A stretch of DNA of 64,000 bases from CBDFGQ01 sp965247295 (GCA_965247295.1 CBDFGQ010000003.1:124001-188000); one strand, 5' to 3'. Counted from the first letter of the stretch, positions 34,342 to 43,958 are shown. The notes: a model not told the origin generated them from the sequence alone. Program-made: numbers and translations.

Positions 34342-34665
34342 TCAGGGTGACGAGCTCTCCTCGTTACCGTCGACACTGGGTGCCAGGCCGTCGTCGCTGT
34401 AGACCCCAACCTCTCGCCCCTGGTATACGTGGACGATGAACTCTTCTCTGGACACTCCCACCGAGTCTACCAACTCGTCATCGATGGTCTCGATTAGCTC
34501 CTGAATCTCCTCCTGCGTCAGGCTCTCCAGGACACACATGGTACTGTGAATGATCGTGTGGGTGAAATGCAGGTCTATTCTGCCCACTGGTTGGTCATTG
34601 TCCAGAATCGTATAGGACTCGGAGAAGGGAGTCCTGCAATCCCGCTCGAAATAGTAATCTGGCAC
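34342..34665 (-). CDS. Hypothetical acidic protein
   Basis: A 107-residue protein, not recognised. GTG 34665 is chosen because GGAGG lies 7 nt upstream; TTG 34695 would add ten residues. It begins with a beta-rich half (ESYTILDNDQPVGRIDLHFTHTIIHSTMCVLE), followed by an acidic helix (LTQEEIQELIETIDDELVD), a strand (EEFIVHVYQGREVGVYSDD) and a Ser/Glu tail. No membrane segment is seen. It converges with the transketolase genes and is co-directional with proA upstream. Confidence 0.6.
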   Translation of the reverse strand: MPDYYFERDCRTPFSESYTILDNDQPVGRIDLHFTHTIIHSTMCVLESLTQEEIQELIETIDDELVDSVGVSREEFIVHVYQGREVGVYSDDGLAPSVDGNEESSSP

Positions 34666-34765
34666 GGCTAACCTCCATTCTACCTCGCCCAGCAAACCAC
34701 GTTAGGCTTGGGGACAACTGGCGGGCCAATGGCCGAACCCGACCCGGTGGATTCCGATCCATGGG

Positions 34766-36040
34766 TCAGGGACGCACCTGACCGCTACCCAGGACAATCC
34801 ACTTGTGTGACGTAATTTCCTGCAGACCCATAGGACCGCGCGCGTGGAATTTCTGGGTGCTGATCCCGACCTCGGCTCCCAGGCCGAACTGGGCGCCATC
34901 GGTGAACCGGGTGCTGGCGTTAACGTACACCGCTGCGGCGTCAACCTCATCCAGAAAGCGCATCGCCGCCGAGTAGTCTTCCGCCACGATCGCCTCCGAG
35001 TGGCCTGAGCCGTACTTCTCGATATGCTCCAGGGCTTCGCCCAGCGAGTCGACCACCTTCACCGATGCGACCAGGGCCAGGAACTCCTTACCCCAGTCAT
35101 CGTCGGTGGCCGGTACCACATTCCCATCCCGAACAGACTCGAGGATACCCAGGGCCCGCCCATCGCAACGCAGCTCAACCCCTGCCCTGGTCCATTGGCC
35201 GGCGATTAGGGGCAGGTACAGGGGCGCCACCTCTGAGTGGACCAACAGCGAGTCCAGGGCGTTACAGACCGTGGGCCGCTGCACCTTCGCGTTGTAGGCG
35301 ATAGCCACCGCCTTGTCCAGGTCCGCCGACCTGTCCACGTAGGTATGGCAGACGCCGATCCCACCGGTAACCACGGGCATGGCCGCCGTCTCCGCCACGA
35401 AGCGAATGAGCTCGGCCCCACCCCGGAGCACCAGCAGATCGATGTACTCCCTCATCTTCAGCATGGAATCCACCAAGGCGCGGTCGGTGCTGTCTATGAG
35501 CTGGACAGCGTCGGTGGGCGCACCGGCATCGACTATGGCACACCGAATGAGGTCGGCCAGCGCGACGTTGGAATGGATGGCCTCTCTGCCTCCCCTGAGG
35601 ATGCAGGCGTTGCCCGATTTGAGACAGAGCACGGAGATGTCCACGGTTACGTTGGGCCTGCTCTCGTATATCGCTCCGATCACCCCTAGCGGCACCCGTT
35701 TCTTGCCCGCCACCAGCCCGTTGGGCAGGGTGCGCATGTCGAAAATCTCCCCAACGGGGTCGGGCAGCGCCACCACACTGCGTACGTCCGCGGCGATGCT
35801 CTCCAGCCTCTCGGGGTTAAGGAGTAGCCGGTCCAGCAGCGCCTCGGAGAGGCCGTCGGACACCGCCGCCCGGTAGTCCCGCTCGTTGGCCTCCAGGACT
35901 TCCTCCTGCCGGCGTATCAAAGAGTCGGCGATATTCAGCAGGGCCCGGTCCTTCAGCTCAGTAGGCAACCTGGCGAGCACCCGTGAGGCGGCGCGGGCCG
36001 CCTTACTCTTAACAACCAGTTCGTCTATGGTGGCTGTCAT
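34766..36040 (-). CDS. proA: Gamma-glutamyl phosphate reductase
   Basis: A 424-residue enzyme of the aldehyde dehydrogenase superfamily, reducing glutamyl-5-phosphate to glutamate semialdehyde for proline synthesis. GVIGAIYESRPNVTVDISVLCLKSGNACILRGG is typical of ProA, and the catalytic Cys is in VQRPTVCNALDSLLVH. TRFTDGAQFGLGAEVGISTQKFHARGPMGL marks the C-terminal end. Length is normal. proB lies upstream on the same strand, with a retropepsin-like gene between. Confidence 0.97.
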   Translation of the reverse strand: MTATIDELVVKSKAARAASRVLARLPTELKDRALLNIADSLIRRQEEVLEANERDYRAAVSDGLSEALLDRLLLNPERLESIAADVRSVVALPDPVGEIFDMRTLPNGLVAGKKRVPLGVIGAIYESRPNVTVDISVLCLKSGNACILRGGREAIHSNVALADLIRCAIVDAGAPTDAVQLIDSTDRALVDSMLKMREYIDLLVLRGGAELIRFVAETAAMPVVTGGIGVCHTYVDRSADLDKAVAIAYNAKVQRPTVCNALDSLLVHSEVAPLYLPLIAGQWTRAGVELRCDGRALGILESVRDGNVVPATDDDWGKEFLALVASVKVVDSLGEALEHIEKYGSGHSEAIVAEDYSAAMRFLDEVDAAAVYVNASTRFTDGAQFGLGAEVGISTQKFHARGPMGLQEITSHKWIVLGSGQVRP

Positions 36041-36096
36041 GATATACCCCTAATCGGGTCTCCCAAGTTTGGATACTCCTAGGAAAGTGAACCCTC

Positions 36097-36456
36097 TCAC
36101 AGGGCCGCAGGGCCGAAAGGCCTGCCGTGTTCAAGTGTCTCGTCCAGCGGGTTGACCTTCAGGCCCAGGACCTCCAGGGCGCTCGCCCCCAGCAGCGGCA
36201 TGGGTACATCCATCGAACCTACAATGATACCGCCTTCCCTATCCCCCACACGGAGGTAGGCCACACCCAGGCCTACTTCTACCGTCTTGCTATCCGCGAG
36301 AATTACACCCGAAGTTACGGGGAACGAAATGCCCAGTTCAGCGGCCACACCTGGAGGCAGGAAGGTATAGAAGGAACCTGTGTCGACCAGGAATTCCATC
36401 TCCCGCAAGCTGTCTTGCCCTAGCCCTATATCCCCGTTCACCATAACCAGGCCCAT
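36097..36456 (-). CDS. Retropepsin-like aspartic protease domain protein
   Basis: A 119-residue single-domain protein. EMEFLVDTGSFYTFLPPGVA holds the DTG active-site loop, flap-like strands follow, and MPLLGASALEVLGLKVNP matches the closing ILG-type segment of bacterial retropepsin-like (clan AA) proteins. Such proteins act as homodimers. ATG 36456 with GGTGGAG upstream is chosen over the 36504 start. No signal peptide is seen, so it is probably cytoplasmic. It lies between proB and proA; the substrate is unknown. Confidence 0.75.
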   Translation of the reverse strand: MGLVMVNGDIGLGQDSLREMEFLVDTGSFYTFLPPGVAAELGISFPVTSGVILADSKTVEVGLGVAYLRVGDREGGIIVGSMDVPMPLLGASALEVLGLKVNPLDETLEHGRPFGPAAL

Positions 36457-36504
36457 GTCTCCACCTTCGCCTCTGGCAGGCTGCTGAAAACCCGTTTCGA
36501 CCAT

Positions 36505-36618
36505 CCCCCCGACCCGCCTCCCGGCCGGAAAGGAGGAGTTTTTTATATCTGAGGGACACCCTCAGACTCCCGGCAAAGAGGCTCCGCCCCTCTGCACTCC
36601 CCGTTTTTCTTCAGCTTG
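36505..36618 (-). other. Hairpin-rich gap between proB and the retropepsin gene
   Basis: It holds a perfect hairpin, CTGAGGG (36549-36555) and CCCTCAG (36559-36565) with a 3-nt loop, plus a GC-rich dyad near 36582-36598. On the minus strand neither is followed by a clear U-run, so these may attenuate rather than end the proB transcript. Confidence 0.4.
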
Positions 36619-37809
36619 CTACAGTAGCACCAAGTTGTTCCGGTGCACGACCTCGTCGCCGTAATGGTAACCCAAGGTCGCCTGAATGCGGTCGGACCGA
36701 ATACCACGGATCCGGGTGACGGCCTGGGACTCGTAGTTGGCGATTCCGCATGCTACCTTGTCCCCCCCGAGGGTCACTATGTAGACCGTGTCTCCCCGTT
36801 GAAACTCACCATCCACCGACTTGACCCCAGCGGGCAGAAGGCTACGGTTCTGCTCCCTCAAGGCCAGGGCAGCCCCCTCGTCCACTACTATTGCGCTACG
36901 CGTGGACGGGCCGCTGAGCATCCAGCGCTTGCGGCTCTCCATCCTCGTGGCGGTGGGCAGGAATAGGGTACCAAGCTCTTCCCCTTGGGCCAGCCGGAGC
37001 AGGACATCGACCTCCCAGCCATTGCAGATAACGGTGGCGATGCCCGAGGAGGTGGACAGCCTTGCGGCTTCCAGCTTTGTGGGCATTCCGCCACGTGCCT
37101 GCGGACTGCGGTGACCGCCCGCCAGGGCCTCCACCGACGAGTCCACCCTCTCCACACGACTCAGGAGCCGGGCCGCCGGATCGACGCGGGGGTCGGCGGT
37201 ATATAGGCCGTCGATGTCGGTGAGGATGGCCAGCAGGTCGGCGTCCACAAGGTTGGCCACCAGGGCCGAGAGCCTGTCGTTGTCGCCGAACACCTCGCCT
37301 ATTTCGTCCACAGCAACCACGTCGTTCTCGTTCAAGATAGGCACCACCCTCAGCTCAAGCAGGGCCAGGAGGGTATTGCGCACGTTGAGATAACCCTGAC
37401 GGTCGGAGAGGTCCTTCCAAGTGAGCAGCGCCTGGGCCACGTTGATCCCGTGGCAGCCGAAGAGGTCCTTGTACACTTGCATCAGGTAGCTCTGACCCAC
37501 CGCGGCCAGCACCTGTCTGAAGGGGATATCCCTGCGCTCTCGGGATAGCCCCAGCGTATTCCTGCCCGCGGCGACCGCTCCAGATGTAACGAGTATCACC
37601 TCGGAGCCCAACGCGTGGAGCCTGGCTATTTGCCCCACCAGCCTCGCAATTACCTGCTGGTCCAGCCGGTCCCCACCTCCGTTGAGGACACTGGTCCCCG
37701 CCTTCACCACCAAACGCCTATATCGTAAGGAGACAGGGGCCCTGTTGGCGGTCGGCGCTTTAAGGTCACCTGGCGACTTAGACGCCGCTTCACTCGAGGT
37801 AAAGCTCAT
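36619..37809 (-). CDS. proB: Glutamate 5-kinase with PUA domain
   Basis: A 396-residue kinase, first step of proline synthesis. The amino-acid kinase core begins RRLVVKAGTSVLNGGGD, with VILVTSGAVAAGRNTLGL and LNENDVVAVDEIGEVFGDNDRLSALVANLVDADLLAILTDIDGLY following. GGMPTKLEAARLSTSSGI closes the core, and a C-terminal PUA domain (SAIVVDEGAALALREQNRSLLPAGVKSVDGEFQRGD) is present. The first 25 residues are extra. A promoter lies about 95 nt upstream. Confidence 0.97.
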   Translation of the reverse strand: MSFTSSEAASKSPGDLKAPTANRAPVSLRYRRLVVKAGTSVLNGGGDRLDQQVIARLVGQIARLHALGSEVILVTSGAVAAGRNTLGLSRERRDIPFRQVLAAVGQSYLMQVYKDLFGCHGINVAQALLTWKDLSDRQGYLNVRNTLLALLELRVVPILNENDVVAVDEIGEVFGDNDRLSALVANLVDADLLAILTDIDGLYTADPRVDPAARLLSRVERVDSSVEALAGGHRSPQARGGMPTKLEAARLSTSSGIATVICNGWEVDVLLRLAQGEELGTLFLPTATRMESRKRWMLSGPSTRSAIVVDEGAALALREQNRSLLPAGVKSVDGEFQRGDTVYIVTLGGDKVACGIANYESQAVTRIRGIRSDRIQATLGYHYGDEVVHRNNLVLL

Positions 37810-37903
37810 GGCCTACTCTCATCTTCAGGAAGGTACATAACCCGACGGTGTGCCCGTACCATCTTTCGAATTCCCTACTCGCACACCCCTATACAGTAGA
37901 CTA

Positions 37904-37932
37904 ATTATAACAGCAGGCTGTAGACCCAACAA
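37904..37932 (-). promoter_or_regulatory. Putative proB promoter
   Basis: On the minus strand TTGTTG (37932-37927), 17 nt, then a perfect TATAAT (37909-37904). Confidence 0.5.
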
Positions 37933-38001
37933 CGCGGGTCGTAATATGACCCGCCTCATCCCTCTCCTGCATAAATGAGAGGTGCTCAAACCGTAGCACC
38001 G

Positions 38002-38030
38002 TACACAACCCTGACCGGTTGTGGTACAAT
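38002..38030 (+). promoter_or_regulatory. Putative promoter of the HAD hydrolase gene
   Basis: TACACA (38002-38007), 17 nt, TACAAT (38025-38030). It lies about 125 nt before ATG 38155. Confidence 0.4.
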
Positions 38031-38154
38031 TGGCGCGCTCACCGCCCCGGCAGGAGAAGTGGGCAGCTATGGTCACCCAGCTGGATCGAGCAGACCGAGT
38101 CACAGGTCTGGAACAGCGATGACTGGGATCCCCACTCGTTTGGTGCAGGAACAG

Positions 38155-38862
38155 ATGATCAAGGCGGTCTTTTTCGACTTTTATAACACGCTGGTATGTT
38201 TTTGGCCTCCGTTGGACGAGATACAGCAGGCGTCGTGCGGGGAGCTGGGCCTCAACGTGACCAAGGGAGGCATCCGCAAGGGTTACGCCCTCGCCGACGA
38301 GTTCATGGGCGTGGAGAACGGCAAAAGGCCGCTGGCAGAACGCTCTCAGGCGGACCGGGACAAGTTTTTTGTGAAATACGAGTTGCTCATCCTCCAGGGA
38401 GCCGGCCTGGACGTATCACCAAGACTGGCTGAGCAGGTTTGGAAGCTGGCCAGCCAGGTGCCCAAAGACCTGAACCTCTTCGGCGACGTGGTGCCGGCGT
38501 TGAAGCTCCTCAAGGACCGCGGTCTGATCCTGGGTGTCATCTCTAACCTGCGCCGGGATATGGACCAGCTGAGCGAGCGCCTCGGCCTGGACCCTTTCCT
38601 GGACTTTTGCATGACCTCGACCGAGGCCGGTGCCGAAAAGCCCCACACACCCATATTTCGCGCCGCCCTGGAACGGGCCGGCGTTGCCCCCGGGGAAGCG
38701 GCCCATGTGGGAGACCAGTACCACAGTGACGTGAAGGGAGCACGGGCAGTCGGCATAACGCCCGTGCTGCTAGACCGCGACGGGTTATACGAGAACGTCA
38801 ACGACTGCTCCAAGATTGGAAGCCTGCCGGAACTGGACGTGCTGCTTCGCGATATGGTCTGA
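38155..38862 (+). CDS. HAD family hydrolase (subfamily IA)
   Basis: A 235-residue HAD phosphatase-like enzyme. Motif I is FFDFYNTLV (first Asp the nucleophile), motif II is in GVISNLRRDM, motif III Lys is in STEAGAEKPHTPIF, and motif IV is HVGDQYHSDVKGARAVG. In motif I the second acidic residue is Tyr (DFYNT), as in some haloacid dehalogenase and 2-haloalkanoate groups as well as phosphatases. The helical cap lies between motifs I and II. ATG 38155 with AGGA upstream is preferred over 37975. The substrate is unknown. Confidence 0.9.
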   Translation: MIKAVFFDFYNTLVCFWPPLDEIQQASCGELGLNVTKGGIRKGYALADEFMGVENGKRPLAERSQADRDKFFVKYELLILQGAGLDVSPRLAEQVWKLASQVPKDLNLFGDVVPALKLLKDRGLILGVISNLRRDMDQLSERLGLDPFLDFCMTSTEAGAEKPHTPIFRAALERAGVAPGEAAHVGDQYHSDVKGARAVGITPVLLDRDGLYENVNDCSKIGSLPELDVLLRDMV

Positions 38863-39228
38863 GCGGTTCTCCGTCCTCCCCGGCTACCACACGTAGTCGG
38901 GGGCGTCTACATCCATCTTAGAACTACCGTGTCAGCCCTGCCAACCCATGATACCCATTCCCTGTGTCAAGCTGCGCGTAAAAGACCTCATCCTGGGGAT
39001 TAGAAGGTACCTCTACTCAGGTCGATTTGGCGAACGAGAAGTCCCTGACCATGTGCCTATCCATTCAACGGCAACTCCGTTCGTAAATTCCTTTAGCCAC
39101 GCAAAGCCTCTGTGGTAGCCTTAGGCGATCCATCGCAGGGACGGGACCGGAGTCCGTTGAGACAGCTGGTGCAACATAAGCGACCGTCGGAGGAGTCGCC
39201 TCCAGGCAGGGTTCAGCGTCGCCGCCGT
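38863..39228. other. Gap between HAD gene and DNA methyltransferase
   Basis: A 366-base stretch. The only feature I see is the hairpin CCCCGGCTAC (38878-38887) / GTAGTCGGGG (38893-38902), probably ending the HAD transcript. The remainder is less GC-rich and shows no recognisable gene or RNA. Confidence 0.45.
38878..38902 (+). terminator. Hairpin after the HAD gene
   Basis: A 10-bp stem with one G-U pair and a 5-nt loop, 16 nt after the stop. No U-tract follows, so termination is only likely, not clear. Confidence 0.45.
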
Positions 39229-40050
39229 ATGACCACGAGGAGGGCGAACGATCTGGACGGCGCAACCTGGACTCGCTACTCTATCAGCCTGTGGGACGAC
39301 ATTCGCAAGAGCCCGGAGGAGCTTTCCCTGAAGCACCCGGCCATGTTTCCGGTCCAGCTTGTGGCGCGGCTGATCCAGTGCTTCACCACGGAGGCTGACC
39401 GGGTGGTCTTGGACCCCTTCGTCGGGACTGGCGCCACTGCCCTAGCGGCGGAAGCCCTGGGCAAAACCGGCATCGGGTTTGACGTCTCGCCAGACTATGT
39501 GTCTCTGGCGCGCATGAGACCCGCGCCCGCCAGAGACACGTTGATCCCGTCACTCCTCGATATGGCTCGCGGCGAGCGGCGTATCGAACTGGCCGATGCC
39601 AACGACCTTGAAGACCACTTGCCGCCGGAAAGCGTTGACCTCGTGATAACCTCTCCCCCCTACTGGGACATCCTGCTACAAAAGCGTACCGCCGACTACA
39701 AGGACGTCCGCCACTACGGGGAGTCGCAGAGTGACCTGGGCAAGATTCGTAGCTATGGCGAGTTTATCTCGGCCCTGGCTGGCGTATTCGAGAGGGTGTA
39801 CCGGGTGCTGAAGCCCGACAAGTACTGCTGCGTGGTGGTGATGGACCTGCGGAAAAAAGATAGGTTCTATCCCCTACACACTGACCTGGCCTCCCGGATG
39901 CAGGACATCGGCTTCATCTTCGACGACATCATCGTCTGGGACCGGGGGCACGAGTACAACAATCTTCGTCCCCTGGGCTACCCCGCAGTCTTCCGCATCA
40001 ACAAGGTCCACGAGTACATCCTGATCTTCAAAAAGCCCAACGGAGCGTAG
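39229..40050 (+). CDS. Site-specific DNA methyltransferase (N4-cytosine/N6-adenine type), orphan
   Basis: A 273-residue DNA methylase. The SAM-binding motif I DPFVGTGATALAAEALGKTG (residues ~61-80) precedes catalytic motif IV TSPPYWDILLQ (~140), a gamma-like motif order; SPPY is the form common in N4-cytosine enzymes. The N-terminal SLWDDIRKSPEELSLKHPAMFP is shared by a group of orphan bacterial methylases. It ends RINKVHEYILIFKK, typical of the final strand. No restriction endonuclease gene is adjacent, so a regulatory or solitary role is likely. ATG 39229 is chosen; the ribosome binding site is weak. Confidence 0.88.
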   Translation: MTTRRANDLDGATWTRYSISLWDDIRKSPEELSLKHPAMFPVQLVARLIQCFTTEADRVVLDPFVGTGATALAAEALGKTGIGFDVSPDYVSLARMRPAPARDTLIPSLLDMARGERRIELADANDLEDHLPPESVDLVITSPPYWDILLQKRTADYKDVRHYGESQSDLGKIRSYGEFISALAGVFERVYRVLKPDKYCCVVVMDLRKKDRFYPLHTDLASRMQDIGFIFDDIIVWDRGHEYNNLRPLGYPAVFRINKVHEYILIFKKPNGA

Positions 40051-40078
40051 CACGGCGTACGACGCCGCTGGCGGCTCG

Positions 40079-43000
40079 CTACGGTGTAACTCCCACGGAA
40101 CCCAGCCTCTCTTTGAAGGCCATAAGGCGCTCCACTAACGTCAGCAGGTTACCCTTCCAGCGGTCGTCGGAGAGGCGAACAGCTACTCGCACCTGCTGGT
40201 TTCCCACCTTGGCCAGCGGGCCCAAGGCCTTCTCCAGGGCCAGCCCGGCGCCCCCCACCGCCTCCACCAGGGCAAGGACTACCACGGAGCCCGATTGGGT
40301 CATGGACTCCACCCCCGCCTCCGTCGCCAGGAGCTTCAGGTCCACCAGGTAGAGGAGGTTCTCGACGGCATCGGGTATCCGGCCGAACCGGTCACGAAGC
40401 TCCTCCCCGATCTCCCCGACCTCCCGCCGCTCCCGCACCCGGGTCAGGCGCTGGTAGATGGCCAGTCGGGTGGGCAGGTGAGAGATGTAGCCTTCCGGTA
40501 TGTAGGCGGACAGAGAGAGGCTCACCCGGACCTGGGCGCCGGCAGTGCCGCCTTCGACGGAAGGGACTGCACCGTCCTGGTCCGCCTTGACCTCCGCCAC
40601 CGCCTCGTTTAGCAGCTGGCTATAAAGCTCAAACCCCACTGCATGGATGTAGCCGCTTTGCTGGGGCCCAAGGATGTTCCCGGCACCCCTTATCTCCAGG
40701 TCCCGCATGGCGATCCTGAAGCCGGCACCCAGCTCCGCCGCCTCTAGAATAACCTGTAGCCGCTTCGCCGCCCCCTCGGTAATCCTACGGCCCTGGGGTA
40801 TGAGCAGGTACGCGTAGGCCCGCTGCCCGGCCCGCCCCACACGCCCTCTCAGCTGGTATAGCTGCGAGAGGCCGAAGCGGTCGGCCCGGTCTATGATGAG
40901 GGTGTTGGCGTTGGGGATGTCCAGCCCCGACTCGATGATGGTGGTGCATACCAGCACGTCCACCTCACCCTGAACAAACTTAGCCATGACATCCTCGAGC
41001 TCCGCCTCCCGCATCCTTCCGTGGCCGATGGCGATCCTGGCTTGGGGCACCAGTCTCCTCAGGTTGTCCGCTGTGCGCCGGATGGTCTGGACGCGGTTGT
41101 GGAGGAAGAAGACTTGGCCTCCCCGGTCGAGCTCCCTCAGGATGGCCTCCTTTACAACATCGTCACTGTACTCGGACACGTAGGTCTTCACCGGCAGGCG
41201 CTCCTCCGGAGGGGTCTCCATGGTACTCATGTCCCTTATGCCCGACAGTCCCATGTAGAGGGTGCGCGGTATGGGCGTGGCGCTGAGGGTAAGAACGTCA
41301 ACTTCCCGACGCATGCGCTTGAAGCGCTCCTTGTGGGCCACGCCGAAGCGCTGCTCTTCGTCCACTACCACCAGCCCCAGGTTCTTGAAGCCCACGTCCT
41401 TCTGAAGGAGCCGGTGGGTACCTATGACTATATCCACCGTACCCACCTTTAACCCCTCTACAACCTCTTTCTGTTCCTTTCGACTCACGAAACGGCTGAG
41501 TACCGCGACTCTCACCGGGAAGGGGCTGAGCCTCTCGCTGAAGGTCGCGTATTGCTGCTGGGCCAGTACAGTCGTAGGCACCAGGAATCCCGCCTGCATC
41601 CCCTCGTTGACGGTCTTGAAGGCGGCACGCAGGGCCACCTCCGTCTTGCCATAGCCCACATCGCCGCAGACCAGCCGGTCCATCGGACGTGCCTGCTCCA
41701 GGTCCTGCTTTACTTCGTGTATTGTCCTCTCCTGGTCTGCCGTCTCTTCGTAGGGAAAGGAGTCCTCCAGCTCCGCCTGCCACGGAGAATCGGGCGCTAA
41801 GGCATGGCCCTCGGCCACCTGGCGGGAGGCGTATAGCTCCAGTAGCTCCCGGGCCATCTCTCTGGCGGAGTTCTTCACCCGCTCCTTGACCACCCTCCAC
41901 TCCGTCGTCCCCAGCCTGGTGAGGGTGGGAGGCCTGTCGCTGGAAGCCAGATAAGGTGAGACCCTTCCCAGATGCTCGGTGGGCACGTATAGCTTGTCCG
42001 CTGCAGCGTACTCCAGCACCAGGTACTCCCTCTGGTCACCTCCGGACTCGAGCTGGGTGGTACCGGTGAAAAGGGCCACCCCGTGGTCAACGTGTACCAC
42101 GTATCCTCCGGGGACCAACTCCGACAGGAAGGCCTCCCGTTTCACGACGGCCCTGGCCCTGGGACGTCGCTGCTTGACGGTGCCGAAGAGCTCCGAGTCG
42201 GTGAAAAGGGTGAGCCAGCCATCTCCGAGGGGAAGCGTCCAGCCTTCGCCAAGCGTGCCGGCCAGGAGACTGAGGCTGCCAGGCATGGGAGGGTCCCCAA
42301 GCTCCGACAGCAGGGTCGCCCCCACGCTGCCCTCGGCAAGGACCTCCGCAAGCCTCCGGGCGTGCCGGCTCAGGATCACGACCCTTCTGCCCTCGCCCAG
42401 CATCTGGCGTACTCCGGCGGCAAGCTCCGGCATCCTACCATCATAGTAGGAAGACACAGGCTGGAAGTCGAAGCCGGCCTCGCCCCCGGTCCAGCCCCGT
42501 ATCAGCATTCGCTGCCTACCCGACAGAGCCGGCCTGAACTCGGACCAGGTTAGCTGTGGGGATGGGAAATTGGCGGGCAGCTCACCCCTGCTCTCCCTGG
42601 CCGCCCTCAGCTCCCCGGCCTGATCCTCCAGCGCCAGCGCCTCCGACTCTATATCCCCCTCTCTGACAAGTAAGAGGAGCCCTCCAGGGGGCAGGTGGTC
42701 GATGAGGCAGCCCTGATTTATCAGACCGGCATACAAGGAGAGTTCCTCTATGTCCTGCCCGGAGTAGAGGGTGGCAAGCTCCTCCTGGAACCTGTCCCGC
42801 ACCTCGGGGGTGCAACGGGAGAAATTCATCTTTTCGATCAGTCGAGAGACCCGGTCCCTATCGGACAGGGATGGCAGGACCTCCCTGGCGGGGATGACGG
42901 CCAACCTTTCCACCGTATCTACGGACCGCTGAGAGACTGGATCGAAAAGGCGGATGCTCTCTATCACGTCCCCCCAGAGATCAATCCTGGCCGGTCGAGG

Positions 43001-43606
43001 AGAGGAGGGGGGGTATATGTCCACGATCCCGCCCCGATGGCTAAACGTGCCAGGCACCTCCACCCCATCTTCTCGACGGTAGCCAAGTGCCACCCAGCGG
43101 GAGAACAGCTCCGCCAGCTTCACACTCTCGCCGACGGAGAGAGTGTGCCAAGCCCCCGCTAACACCTGTGGAAGGAGCGTCCGTCTCAACGCCGCCGACG
43201 TGGAGGCAACCACCAAGGGAGGGCCACCACCCACAGTAGCCTCTCCTAGGTCAGAACCCCTGGTCTCACCCAGAGCGGCCAGGGCCAGCATCCGCTGGTT
43301 GTTGGTCGCGGCATCGGCCACGAGGCGTTCGAAGGGCAGGACATCCGGCTCCGCGAAGAGGTGGACGGGCACAGAATCGCCCAGGAAGGAAAGCAGCTGG
43401 TCGTGCAGATGCCGGGCGTCCTCGGGCCTGGGTACGATGACGACCATGGGCACTCTCAGGTGGTGCCCAAATCCGGCTATAAGGTACGGTGCGGCCCCTC
43501 CCGGCGTCGTTACCTCGCTGACTGTGCGGCCTGACTTGAGTCCATCCAGCAAGTCCCGATAAGTCGGATGACCCGGCAGTAACTCTAGTAGACCCGTGAG
43601 GCTCAT
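40079..43606 (-). CDS. mfd: Transcription-repair coupling factor
   Basis: A 1175-residue Mfd, the normal length. The UvrB-homology region (GDSVPVHLFAEPDVLPFERL), the RNA polymerase-interacting domain (GGYVVHVDHGVALFTG...YVPTEHLGRVSPYL), the helicase core with Walker A CGDVGYGKTEVALRAAFK, the DEEQ box VVVDEEQRFGV and motif VI QLRGRVGRAGQRAYAYLL are all visible, followed by the C-terminal TRCF domain (PEGYISHLPTRLAIYQRL). It removes stalled RNA polymerase and recruits UvrA. A promoter lies about 75-100 nt upstream. Confidence 0.97.
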   Translation of the reverse strand: MSLTGLLELLPGHPTYRDLLDGLKSGRTVSEVTTPGGAAPYLIAGFGHHLRVPMVVIVPRPEDARHLHDQLLSFLGDSVPVHLFAEPDVLPFERLVADAATNNQRMLALAALGETRGSDLGEATVGGGPPLVVASTSAALRRTLLPQVLAGAWHTLSVGESVKLAELFSRWVALGYRREDGVEVPGTFSHRGGIVDIYPPSSPRPARIDLWGDVIESIRLFDPVSQRSVDTVERLAVIPAREVLPSLSDRDRVSRLIEKMNFSRCTPEVRDRFQEELATLYSGQDIEELSLYAGLINQGCLIDHLPPGGLLLLVREGDIESEALALEDQAGELRAARESRGELPANFPSPQLTWSEFRPALSGRQRMLIRGWTGGEAGFDFQPVSSYYDGRMPELAAGVRQMLGEGRRVVILSRHARRLAEVLAEGSVGATLLSELGDPPMPGSLSLLAGTLGEGWTLPLGDGWLTLFTDSELFGTVKQRRPRARAVVKREAFLSELVPGGYVVHVDHGVALFTGTTQLESGGDQREYLVLEYAAADKLYVPTEHLGRVSPYLASSDRPPTLTRLGTTEWRVVKERVKNSAREMARELLELYASRQVAEGHALAPDSPWQAELEDSFPYEETADQERTIHEVKQDLEQARPMDRLVCGDVGYGKTEVALRAAFKTVNEGMQAGFLVPTTVLAQQQYATFSERLSPFPVRVAVLSRFVSRKEQKEVVEGLKVGTVDIVIGTHRLLQKDVGFKNLGLVVVDEEQRFGVAHKERFKRMRREVDVLTLSATPIPRTLYMGLSGIRDMSTMETPPEERLPVKTYVSEYSDDVVKEAILRELDRGGQVFFLHNRVQTIRRTADNLRRLVPQARIAIGHGRMREAELEDVMAKFVQGEVDVLVCTTIIESGLDIPNANTLIIDRADRFGLSQLYQLRGRVGRAGQRAYAYLLIPQGRRITEGAAKRLQVILEAAELGAGFRIAMRDLEIRGAGNILGPQQSGYIHAVGFELYSQLLNEAVAEVKADQDGAVPSVEGGTAGAQVRVSLSLSAYIPEGYISHLPTRLAIYQRLTRVRERREVGEIGEELRDRFGRIPDAVENLLYLVDLKLLATEAGVESMTQSGSVVVLALVEAVGGAGLALEKALGPLAKVGNQQVRVAVRLSDDRWKGNLLTLVERLMAFKERLGSVGVTP

Positions 43607-43958
43607 AGGTAAGATATTTCCGACGTTGGAAACTGGGGCCGTTCGGCAGGCCCAGGAATGTGATCAGGCAGCATGATACTGATTGCACGAGAAATTACGC
43701 TCGTTGTCAAGGGCCATGGTGGCTCCGCTGAAGATGGTTCGGTGCGCCGCCAGGTTCAGCGCCTTCAGTGACTCTGTGCCGAGCCAGTGATAGAATGGGA
43801 TACGCATACGGGGTTGCCGTGCTCAATGGACAGGGACGCGAGCGCTGCGCCTGACCTACCCGCATCTATAGGTTAGGGTGGTATCAGGCCCTCTATAGGC
43901 GGGCAATCACGGGCCGAGTGCCGGTTCCAGCGCCCAAGGGAGCAATGGGAGATGCGGG
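43607..43958. other. Divergent gap mfd / hypothetical
   Basis: A 352-base stretch with the mfd promoter at 43682-43710. Nothing else was recognised; the opposite-strand frame at 43893-44282 is a shadow of the plus-strand gene. Confidence 0.45.
43682..43710 (-). promoter_or_regulatory. Putative mfd promoter
   Basis: On the minus strand a perfect TTGACA (43710-43705), 17 nt, then TGCAAT (43687-43682). Confidence 0.5.

Larger units (their letters stand above)
37810..38154. other. Divergent intergenic region proB / HAD gene
   Basis: A 345-base gap with a promoter candidate on each strand and no convincing gene. The HAD frame stays open back to 37975, but the predicted peptide there does not look like part of the enzyme. 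Confidence 0.5.
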
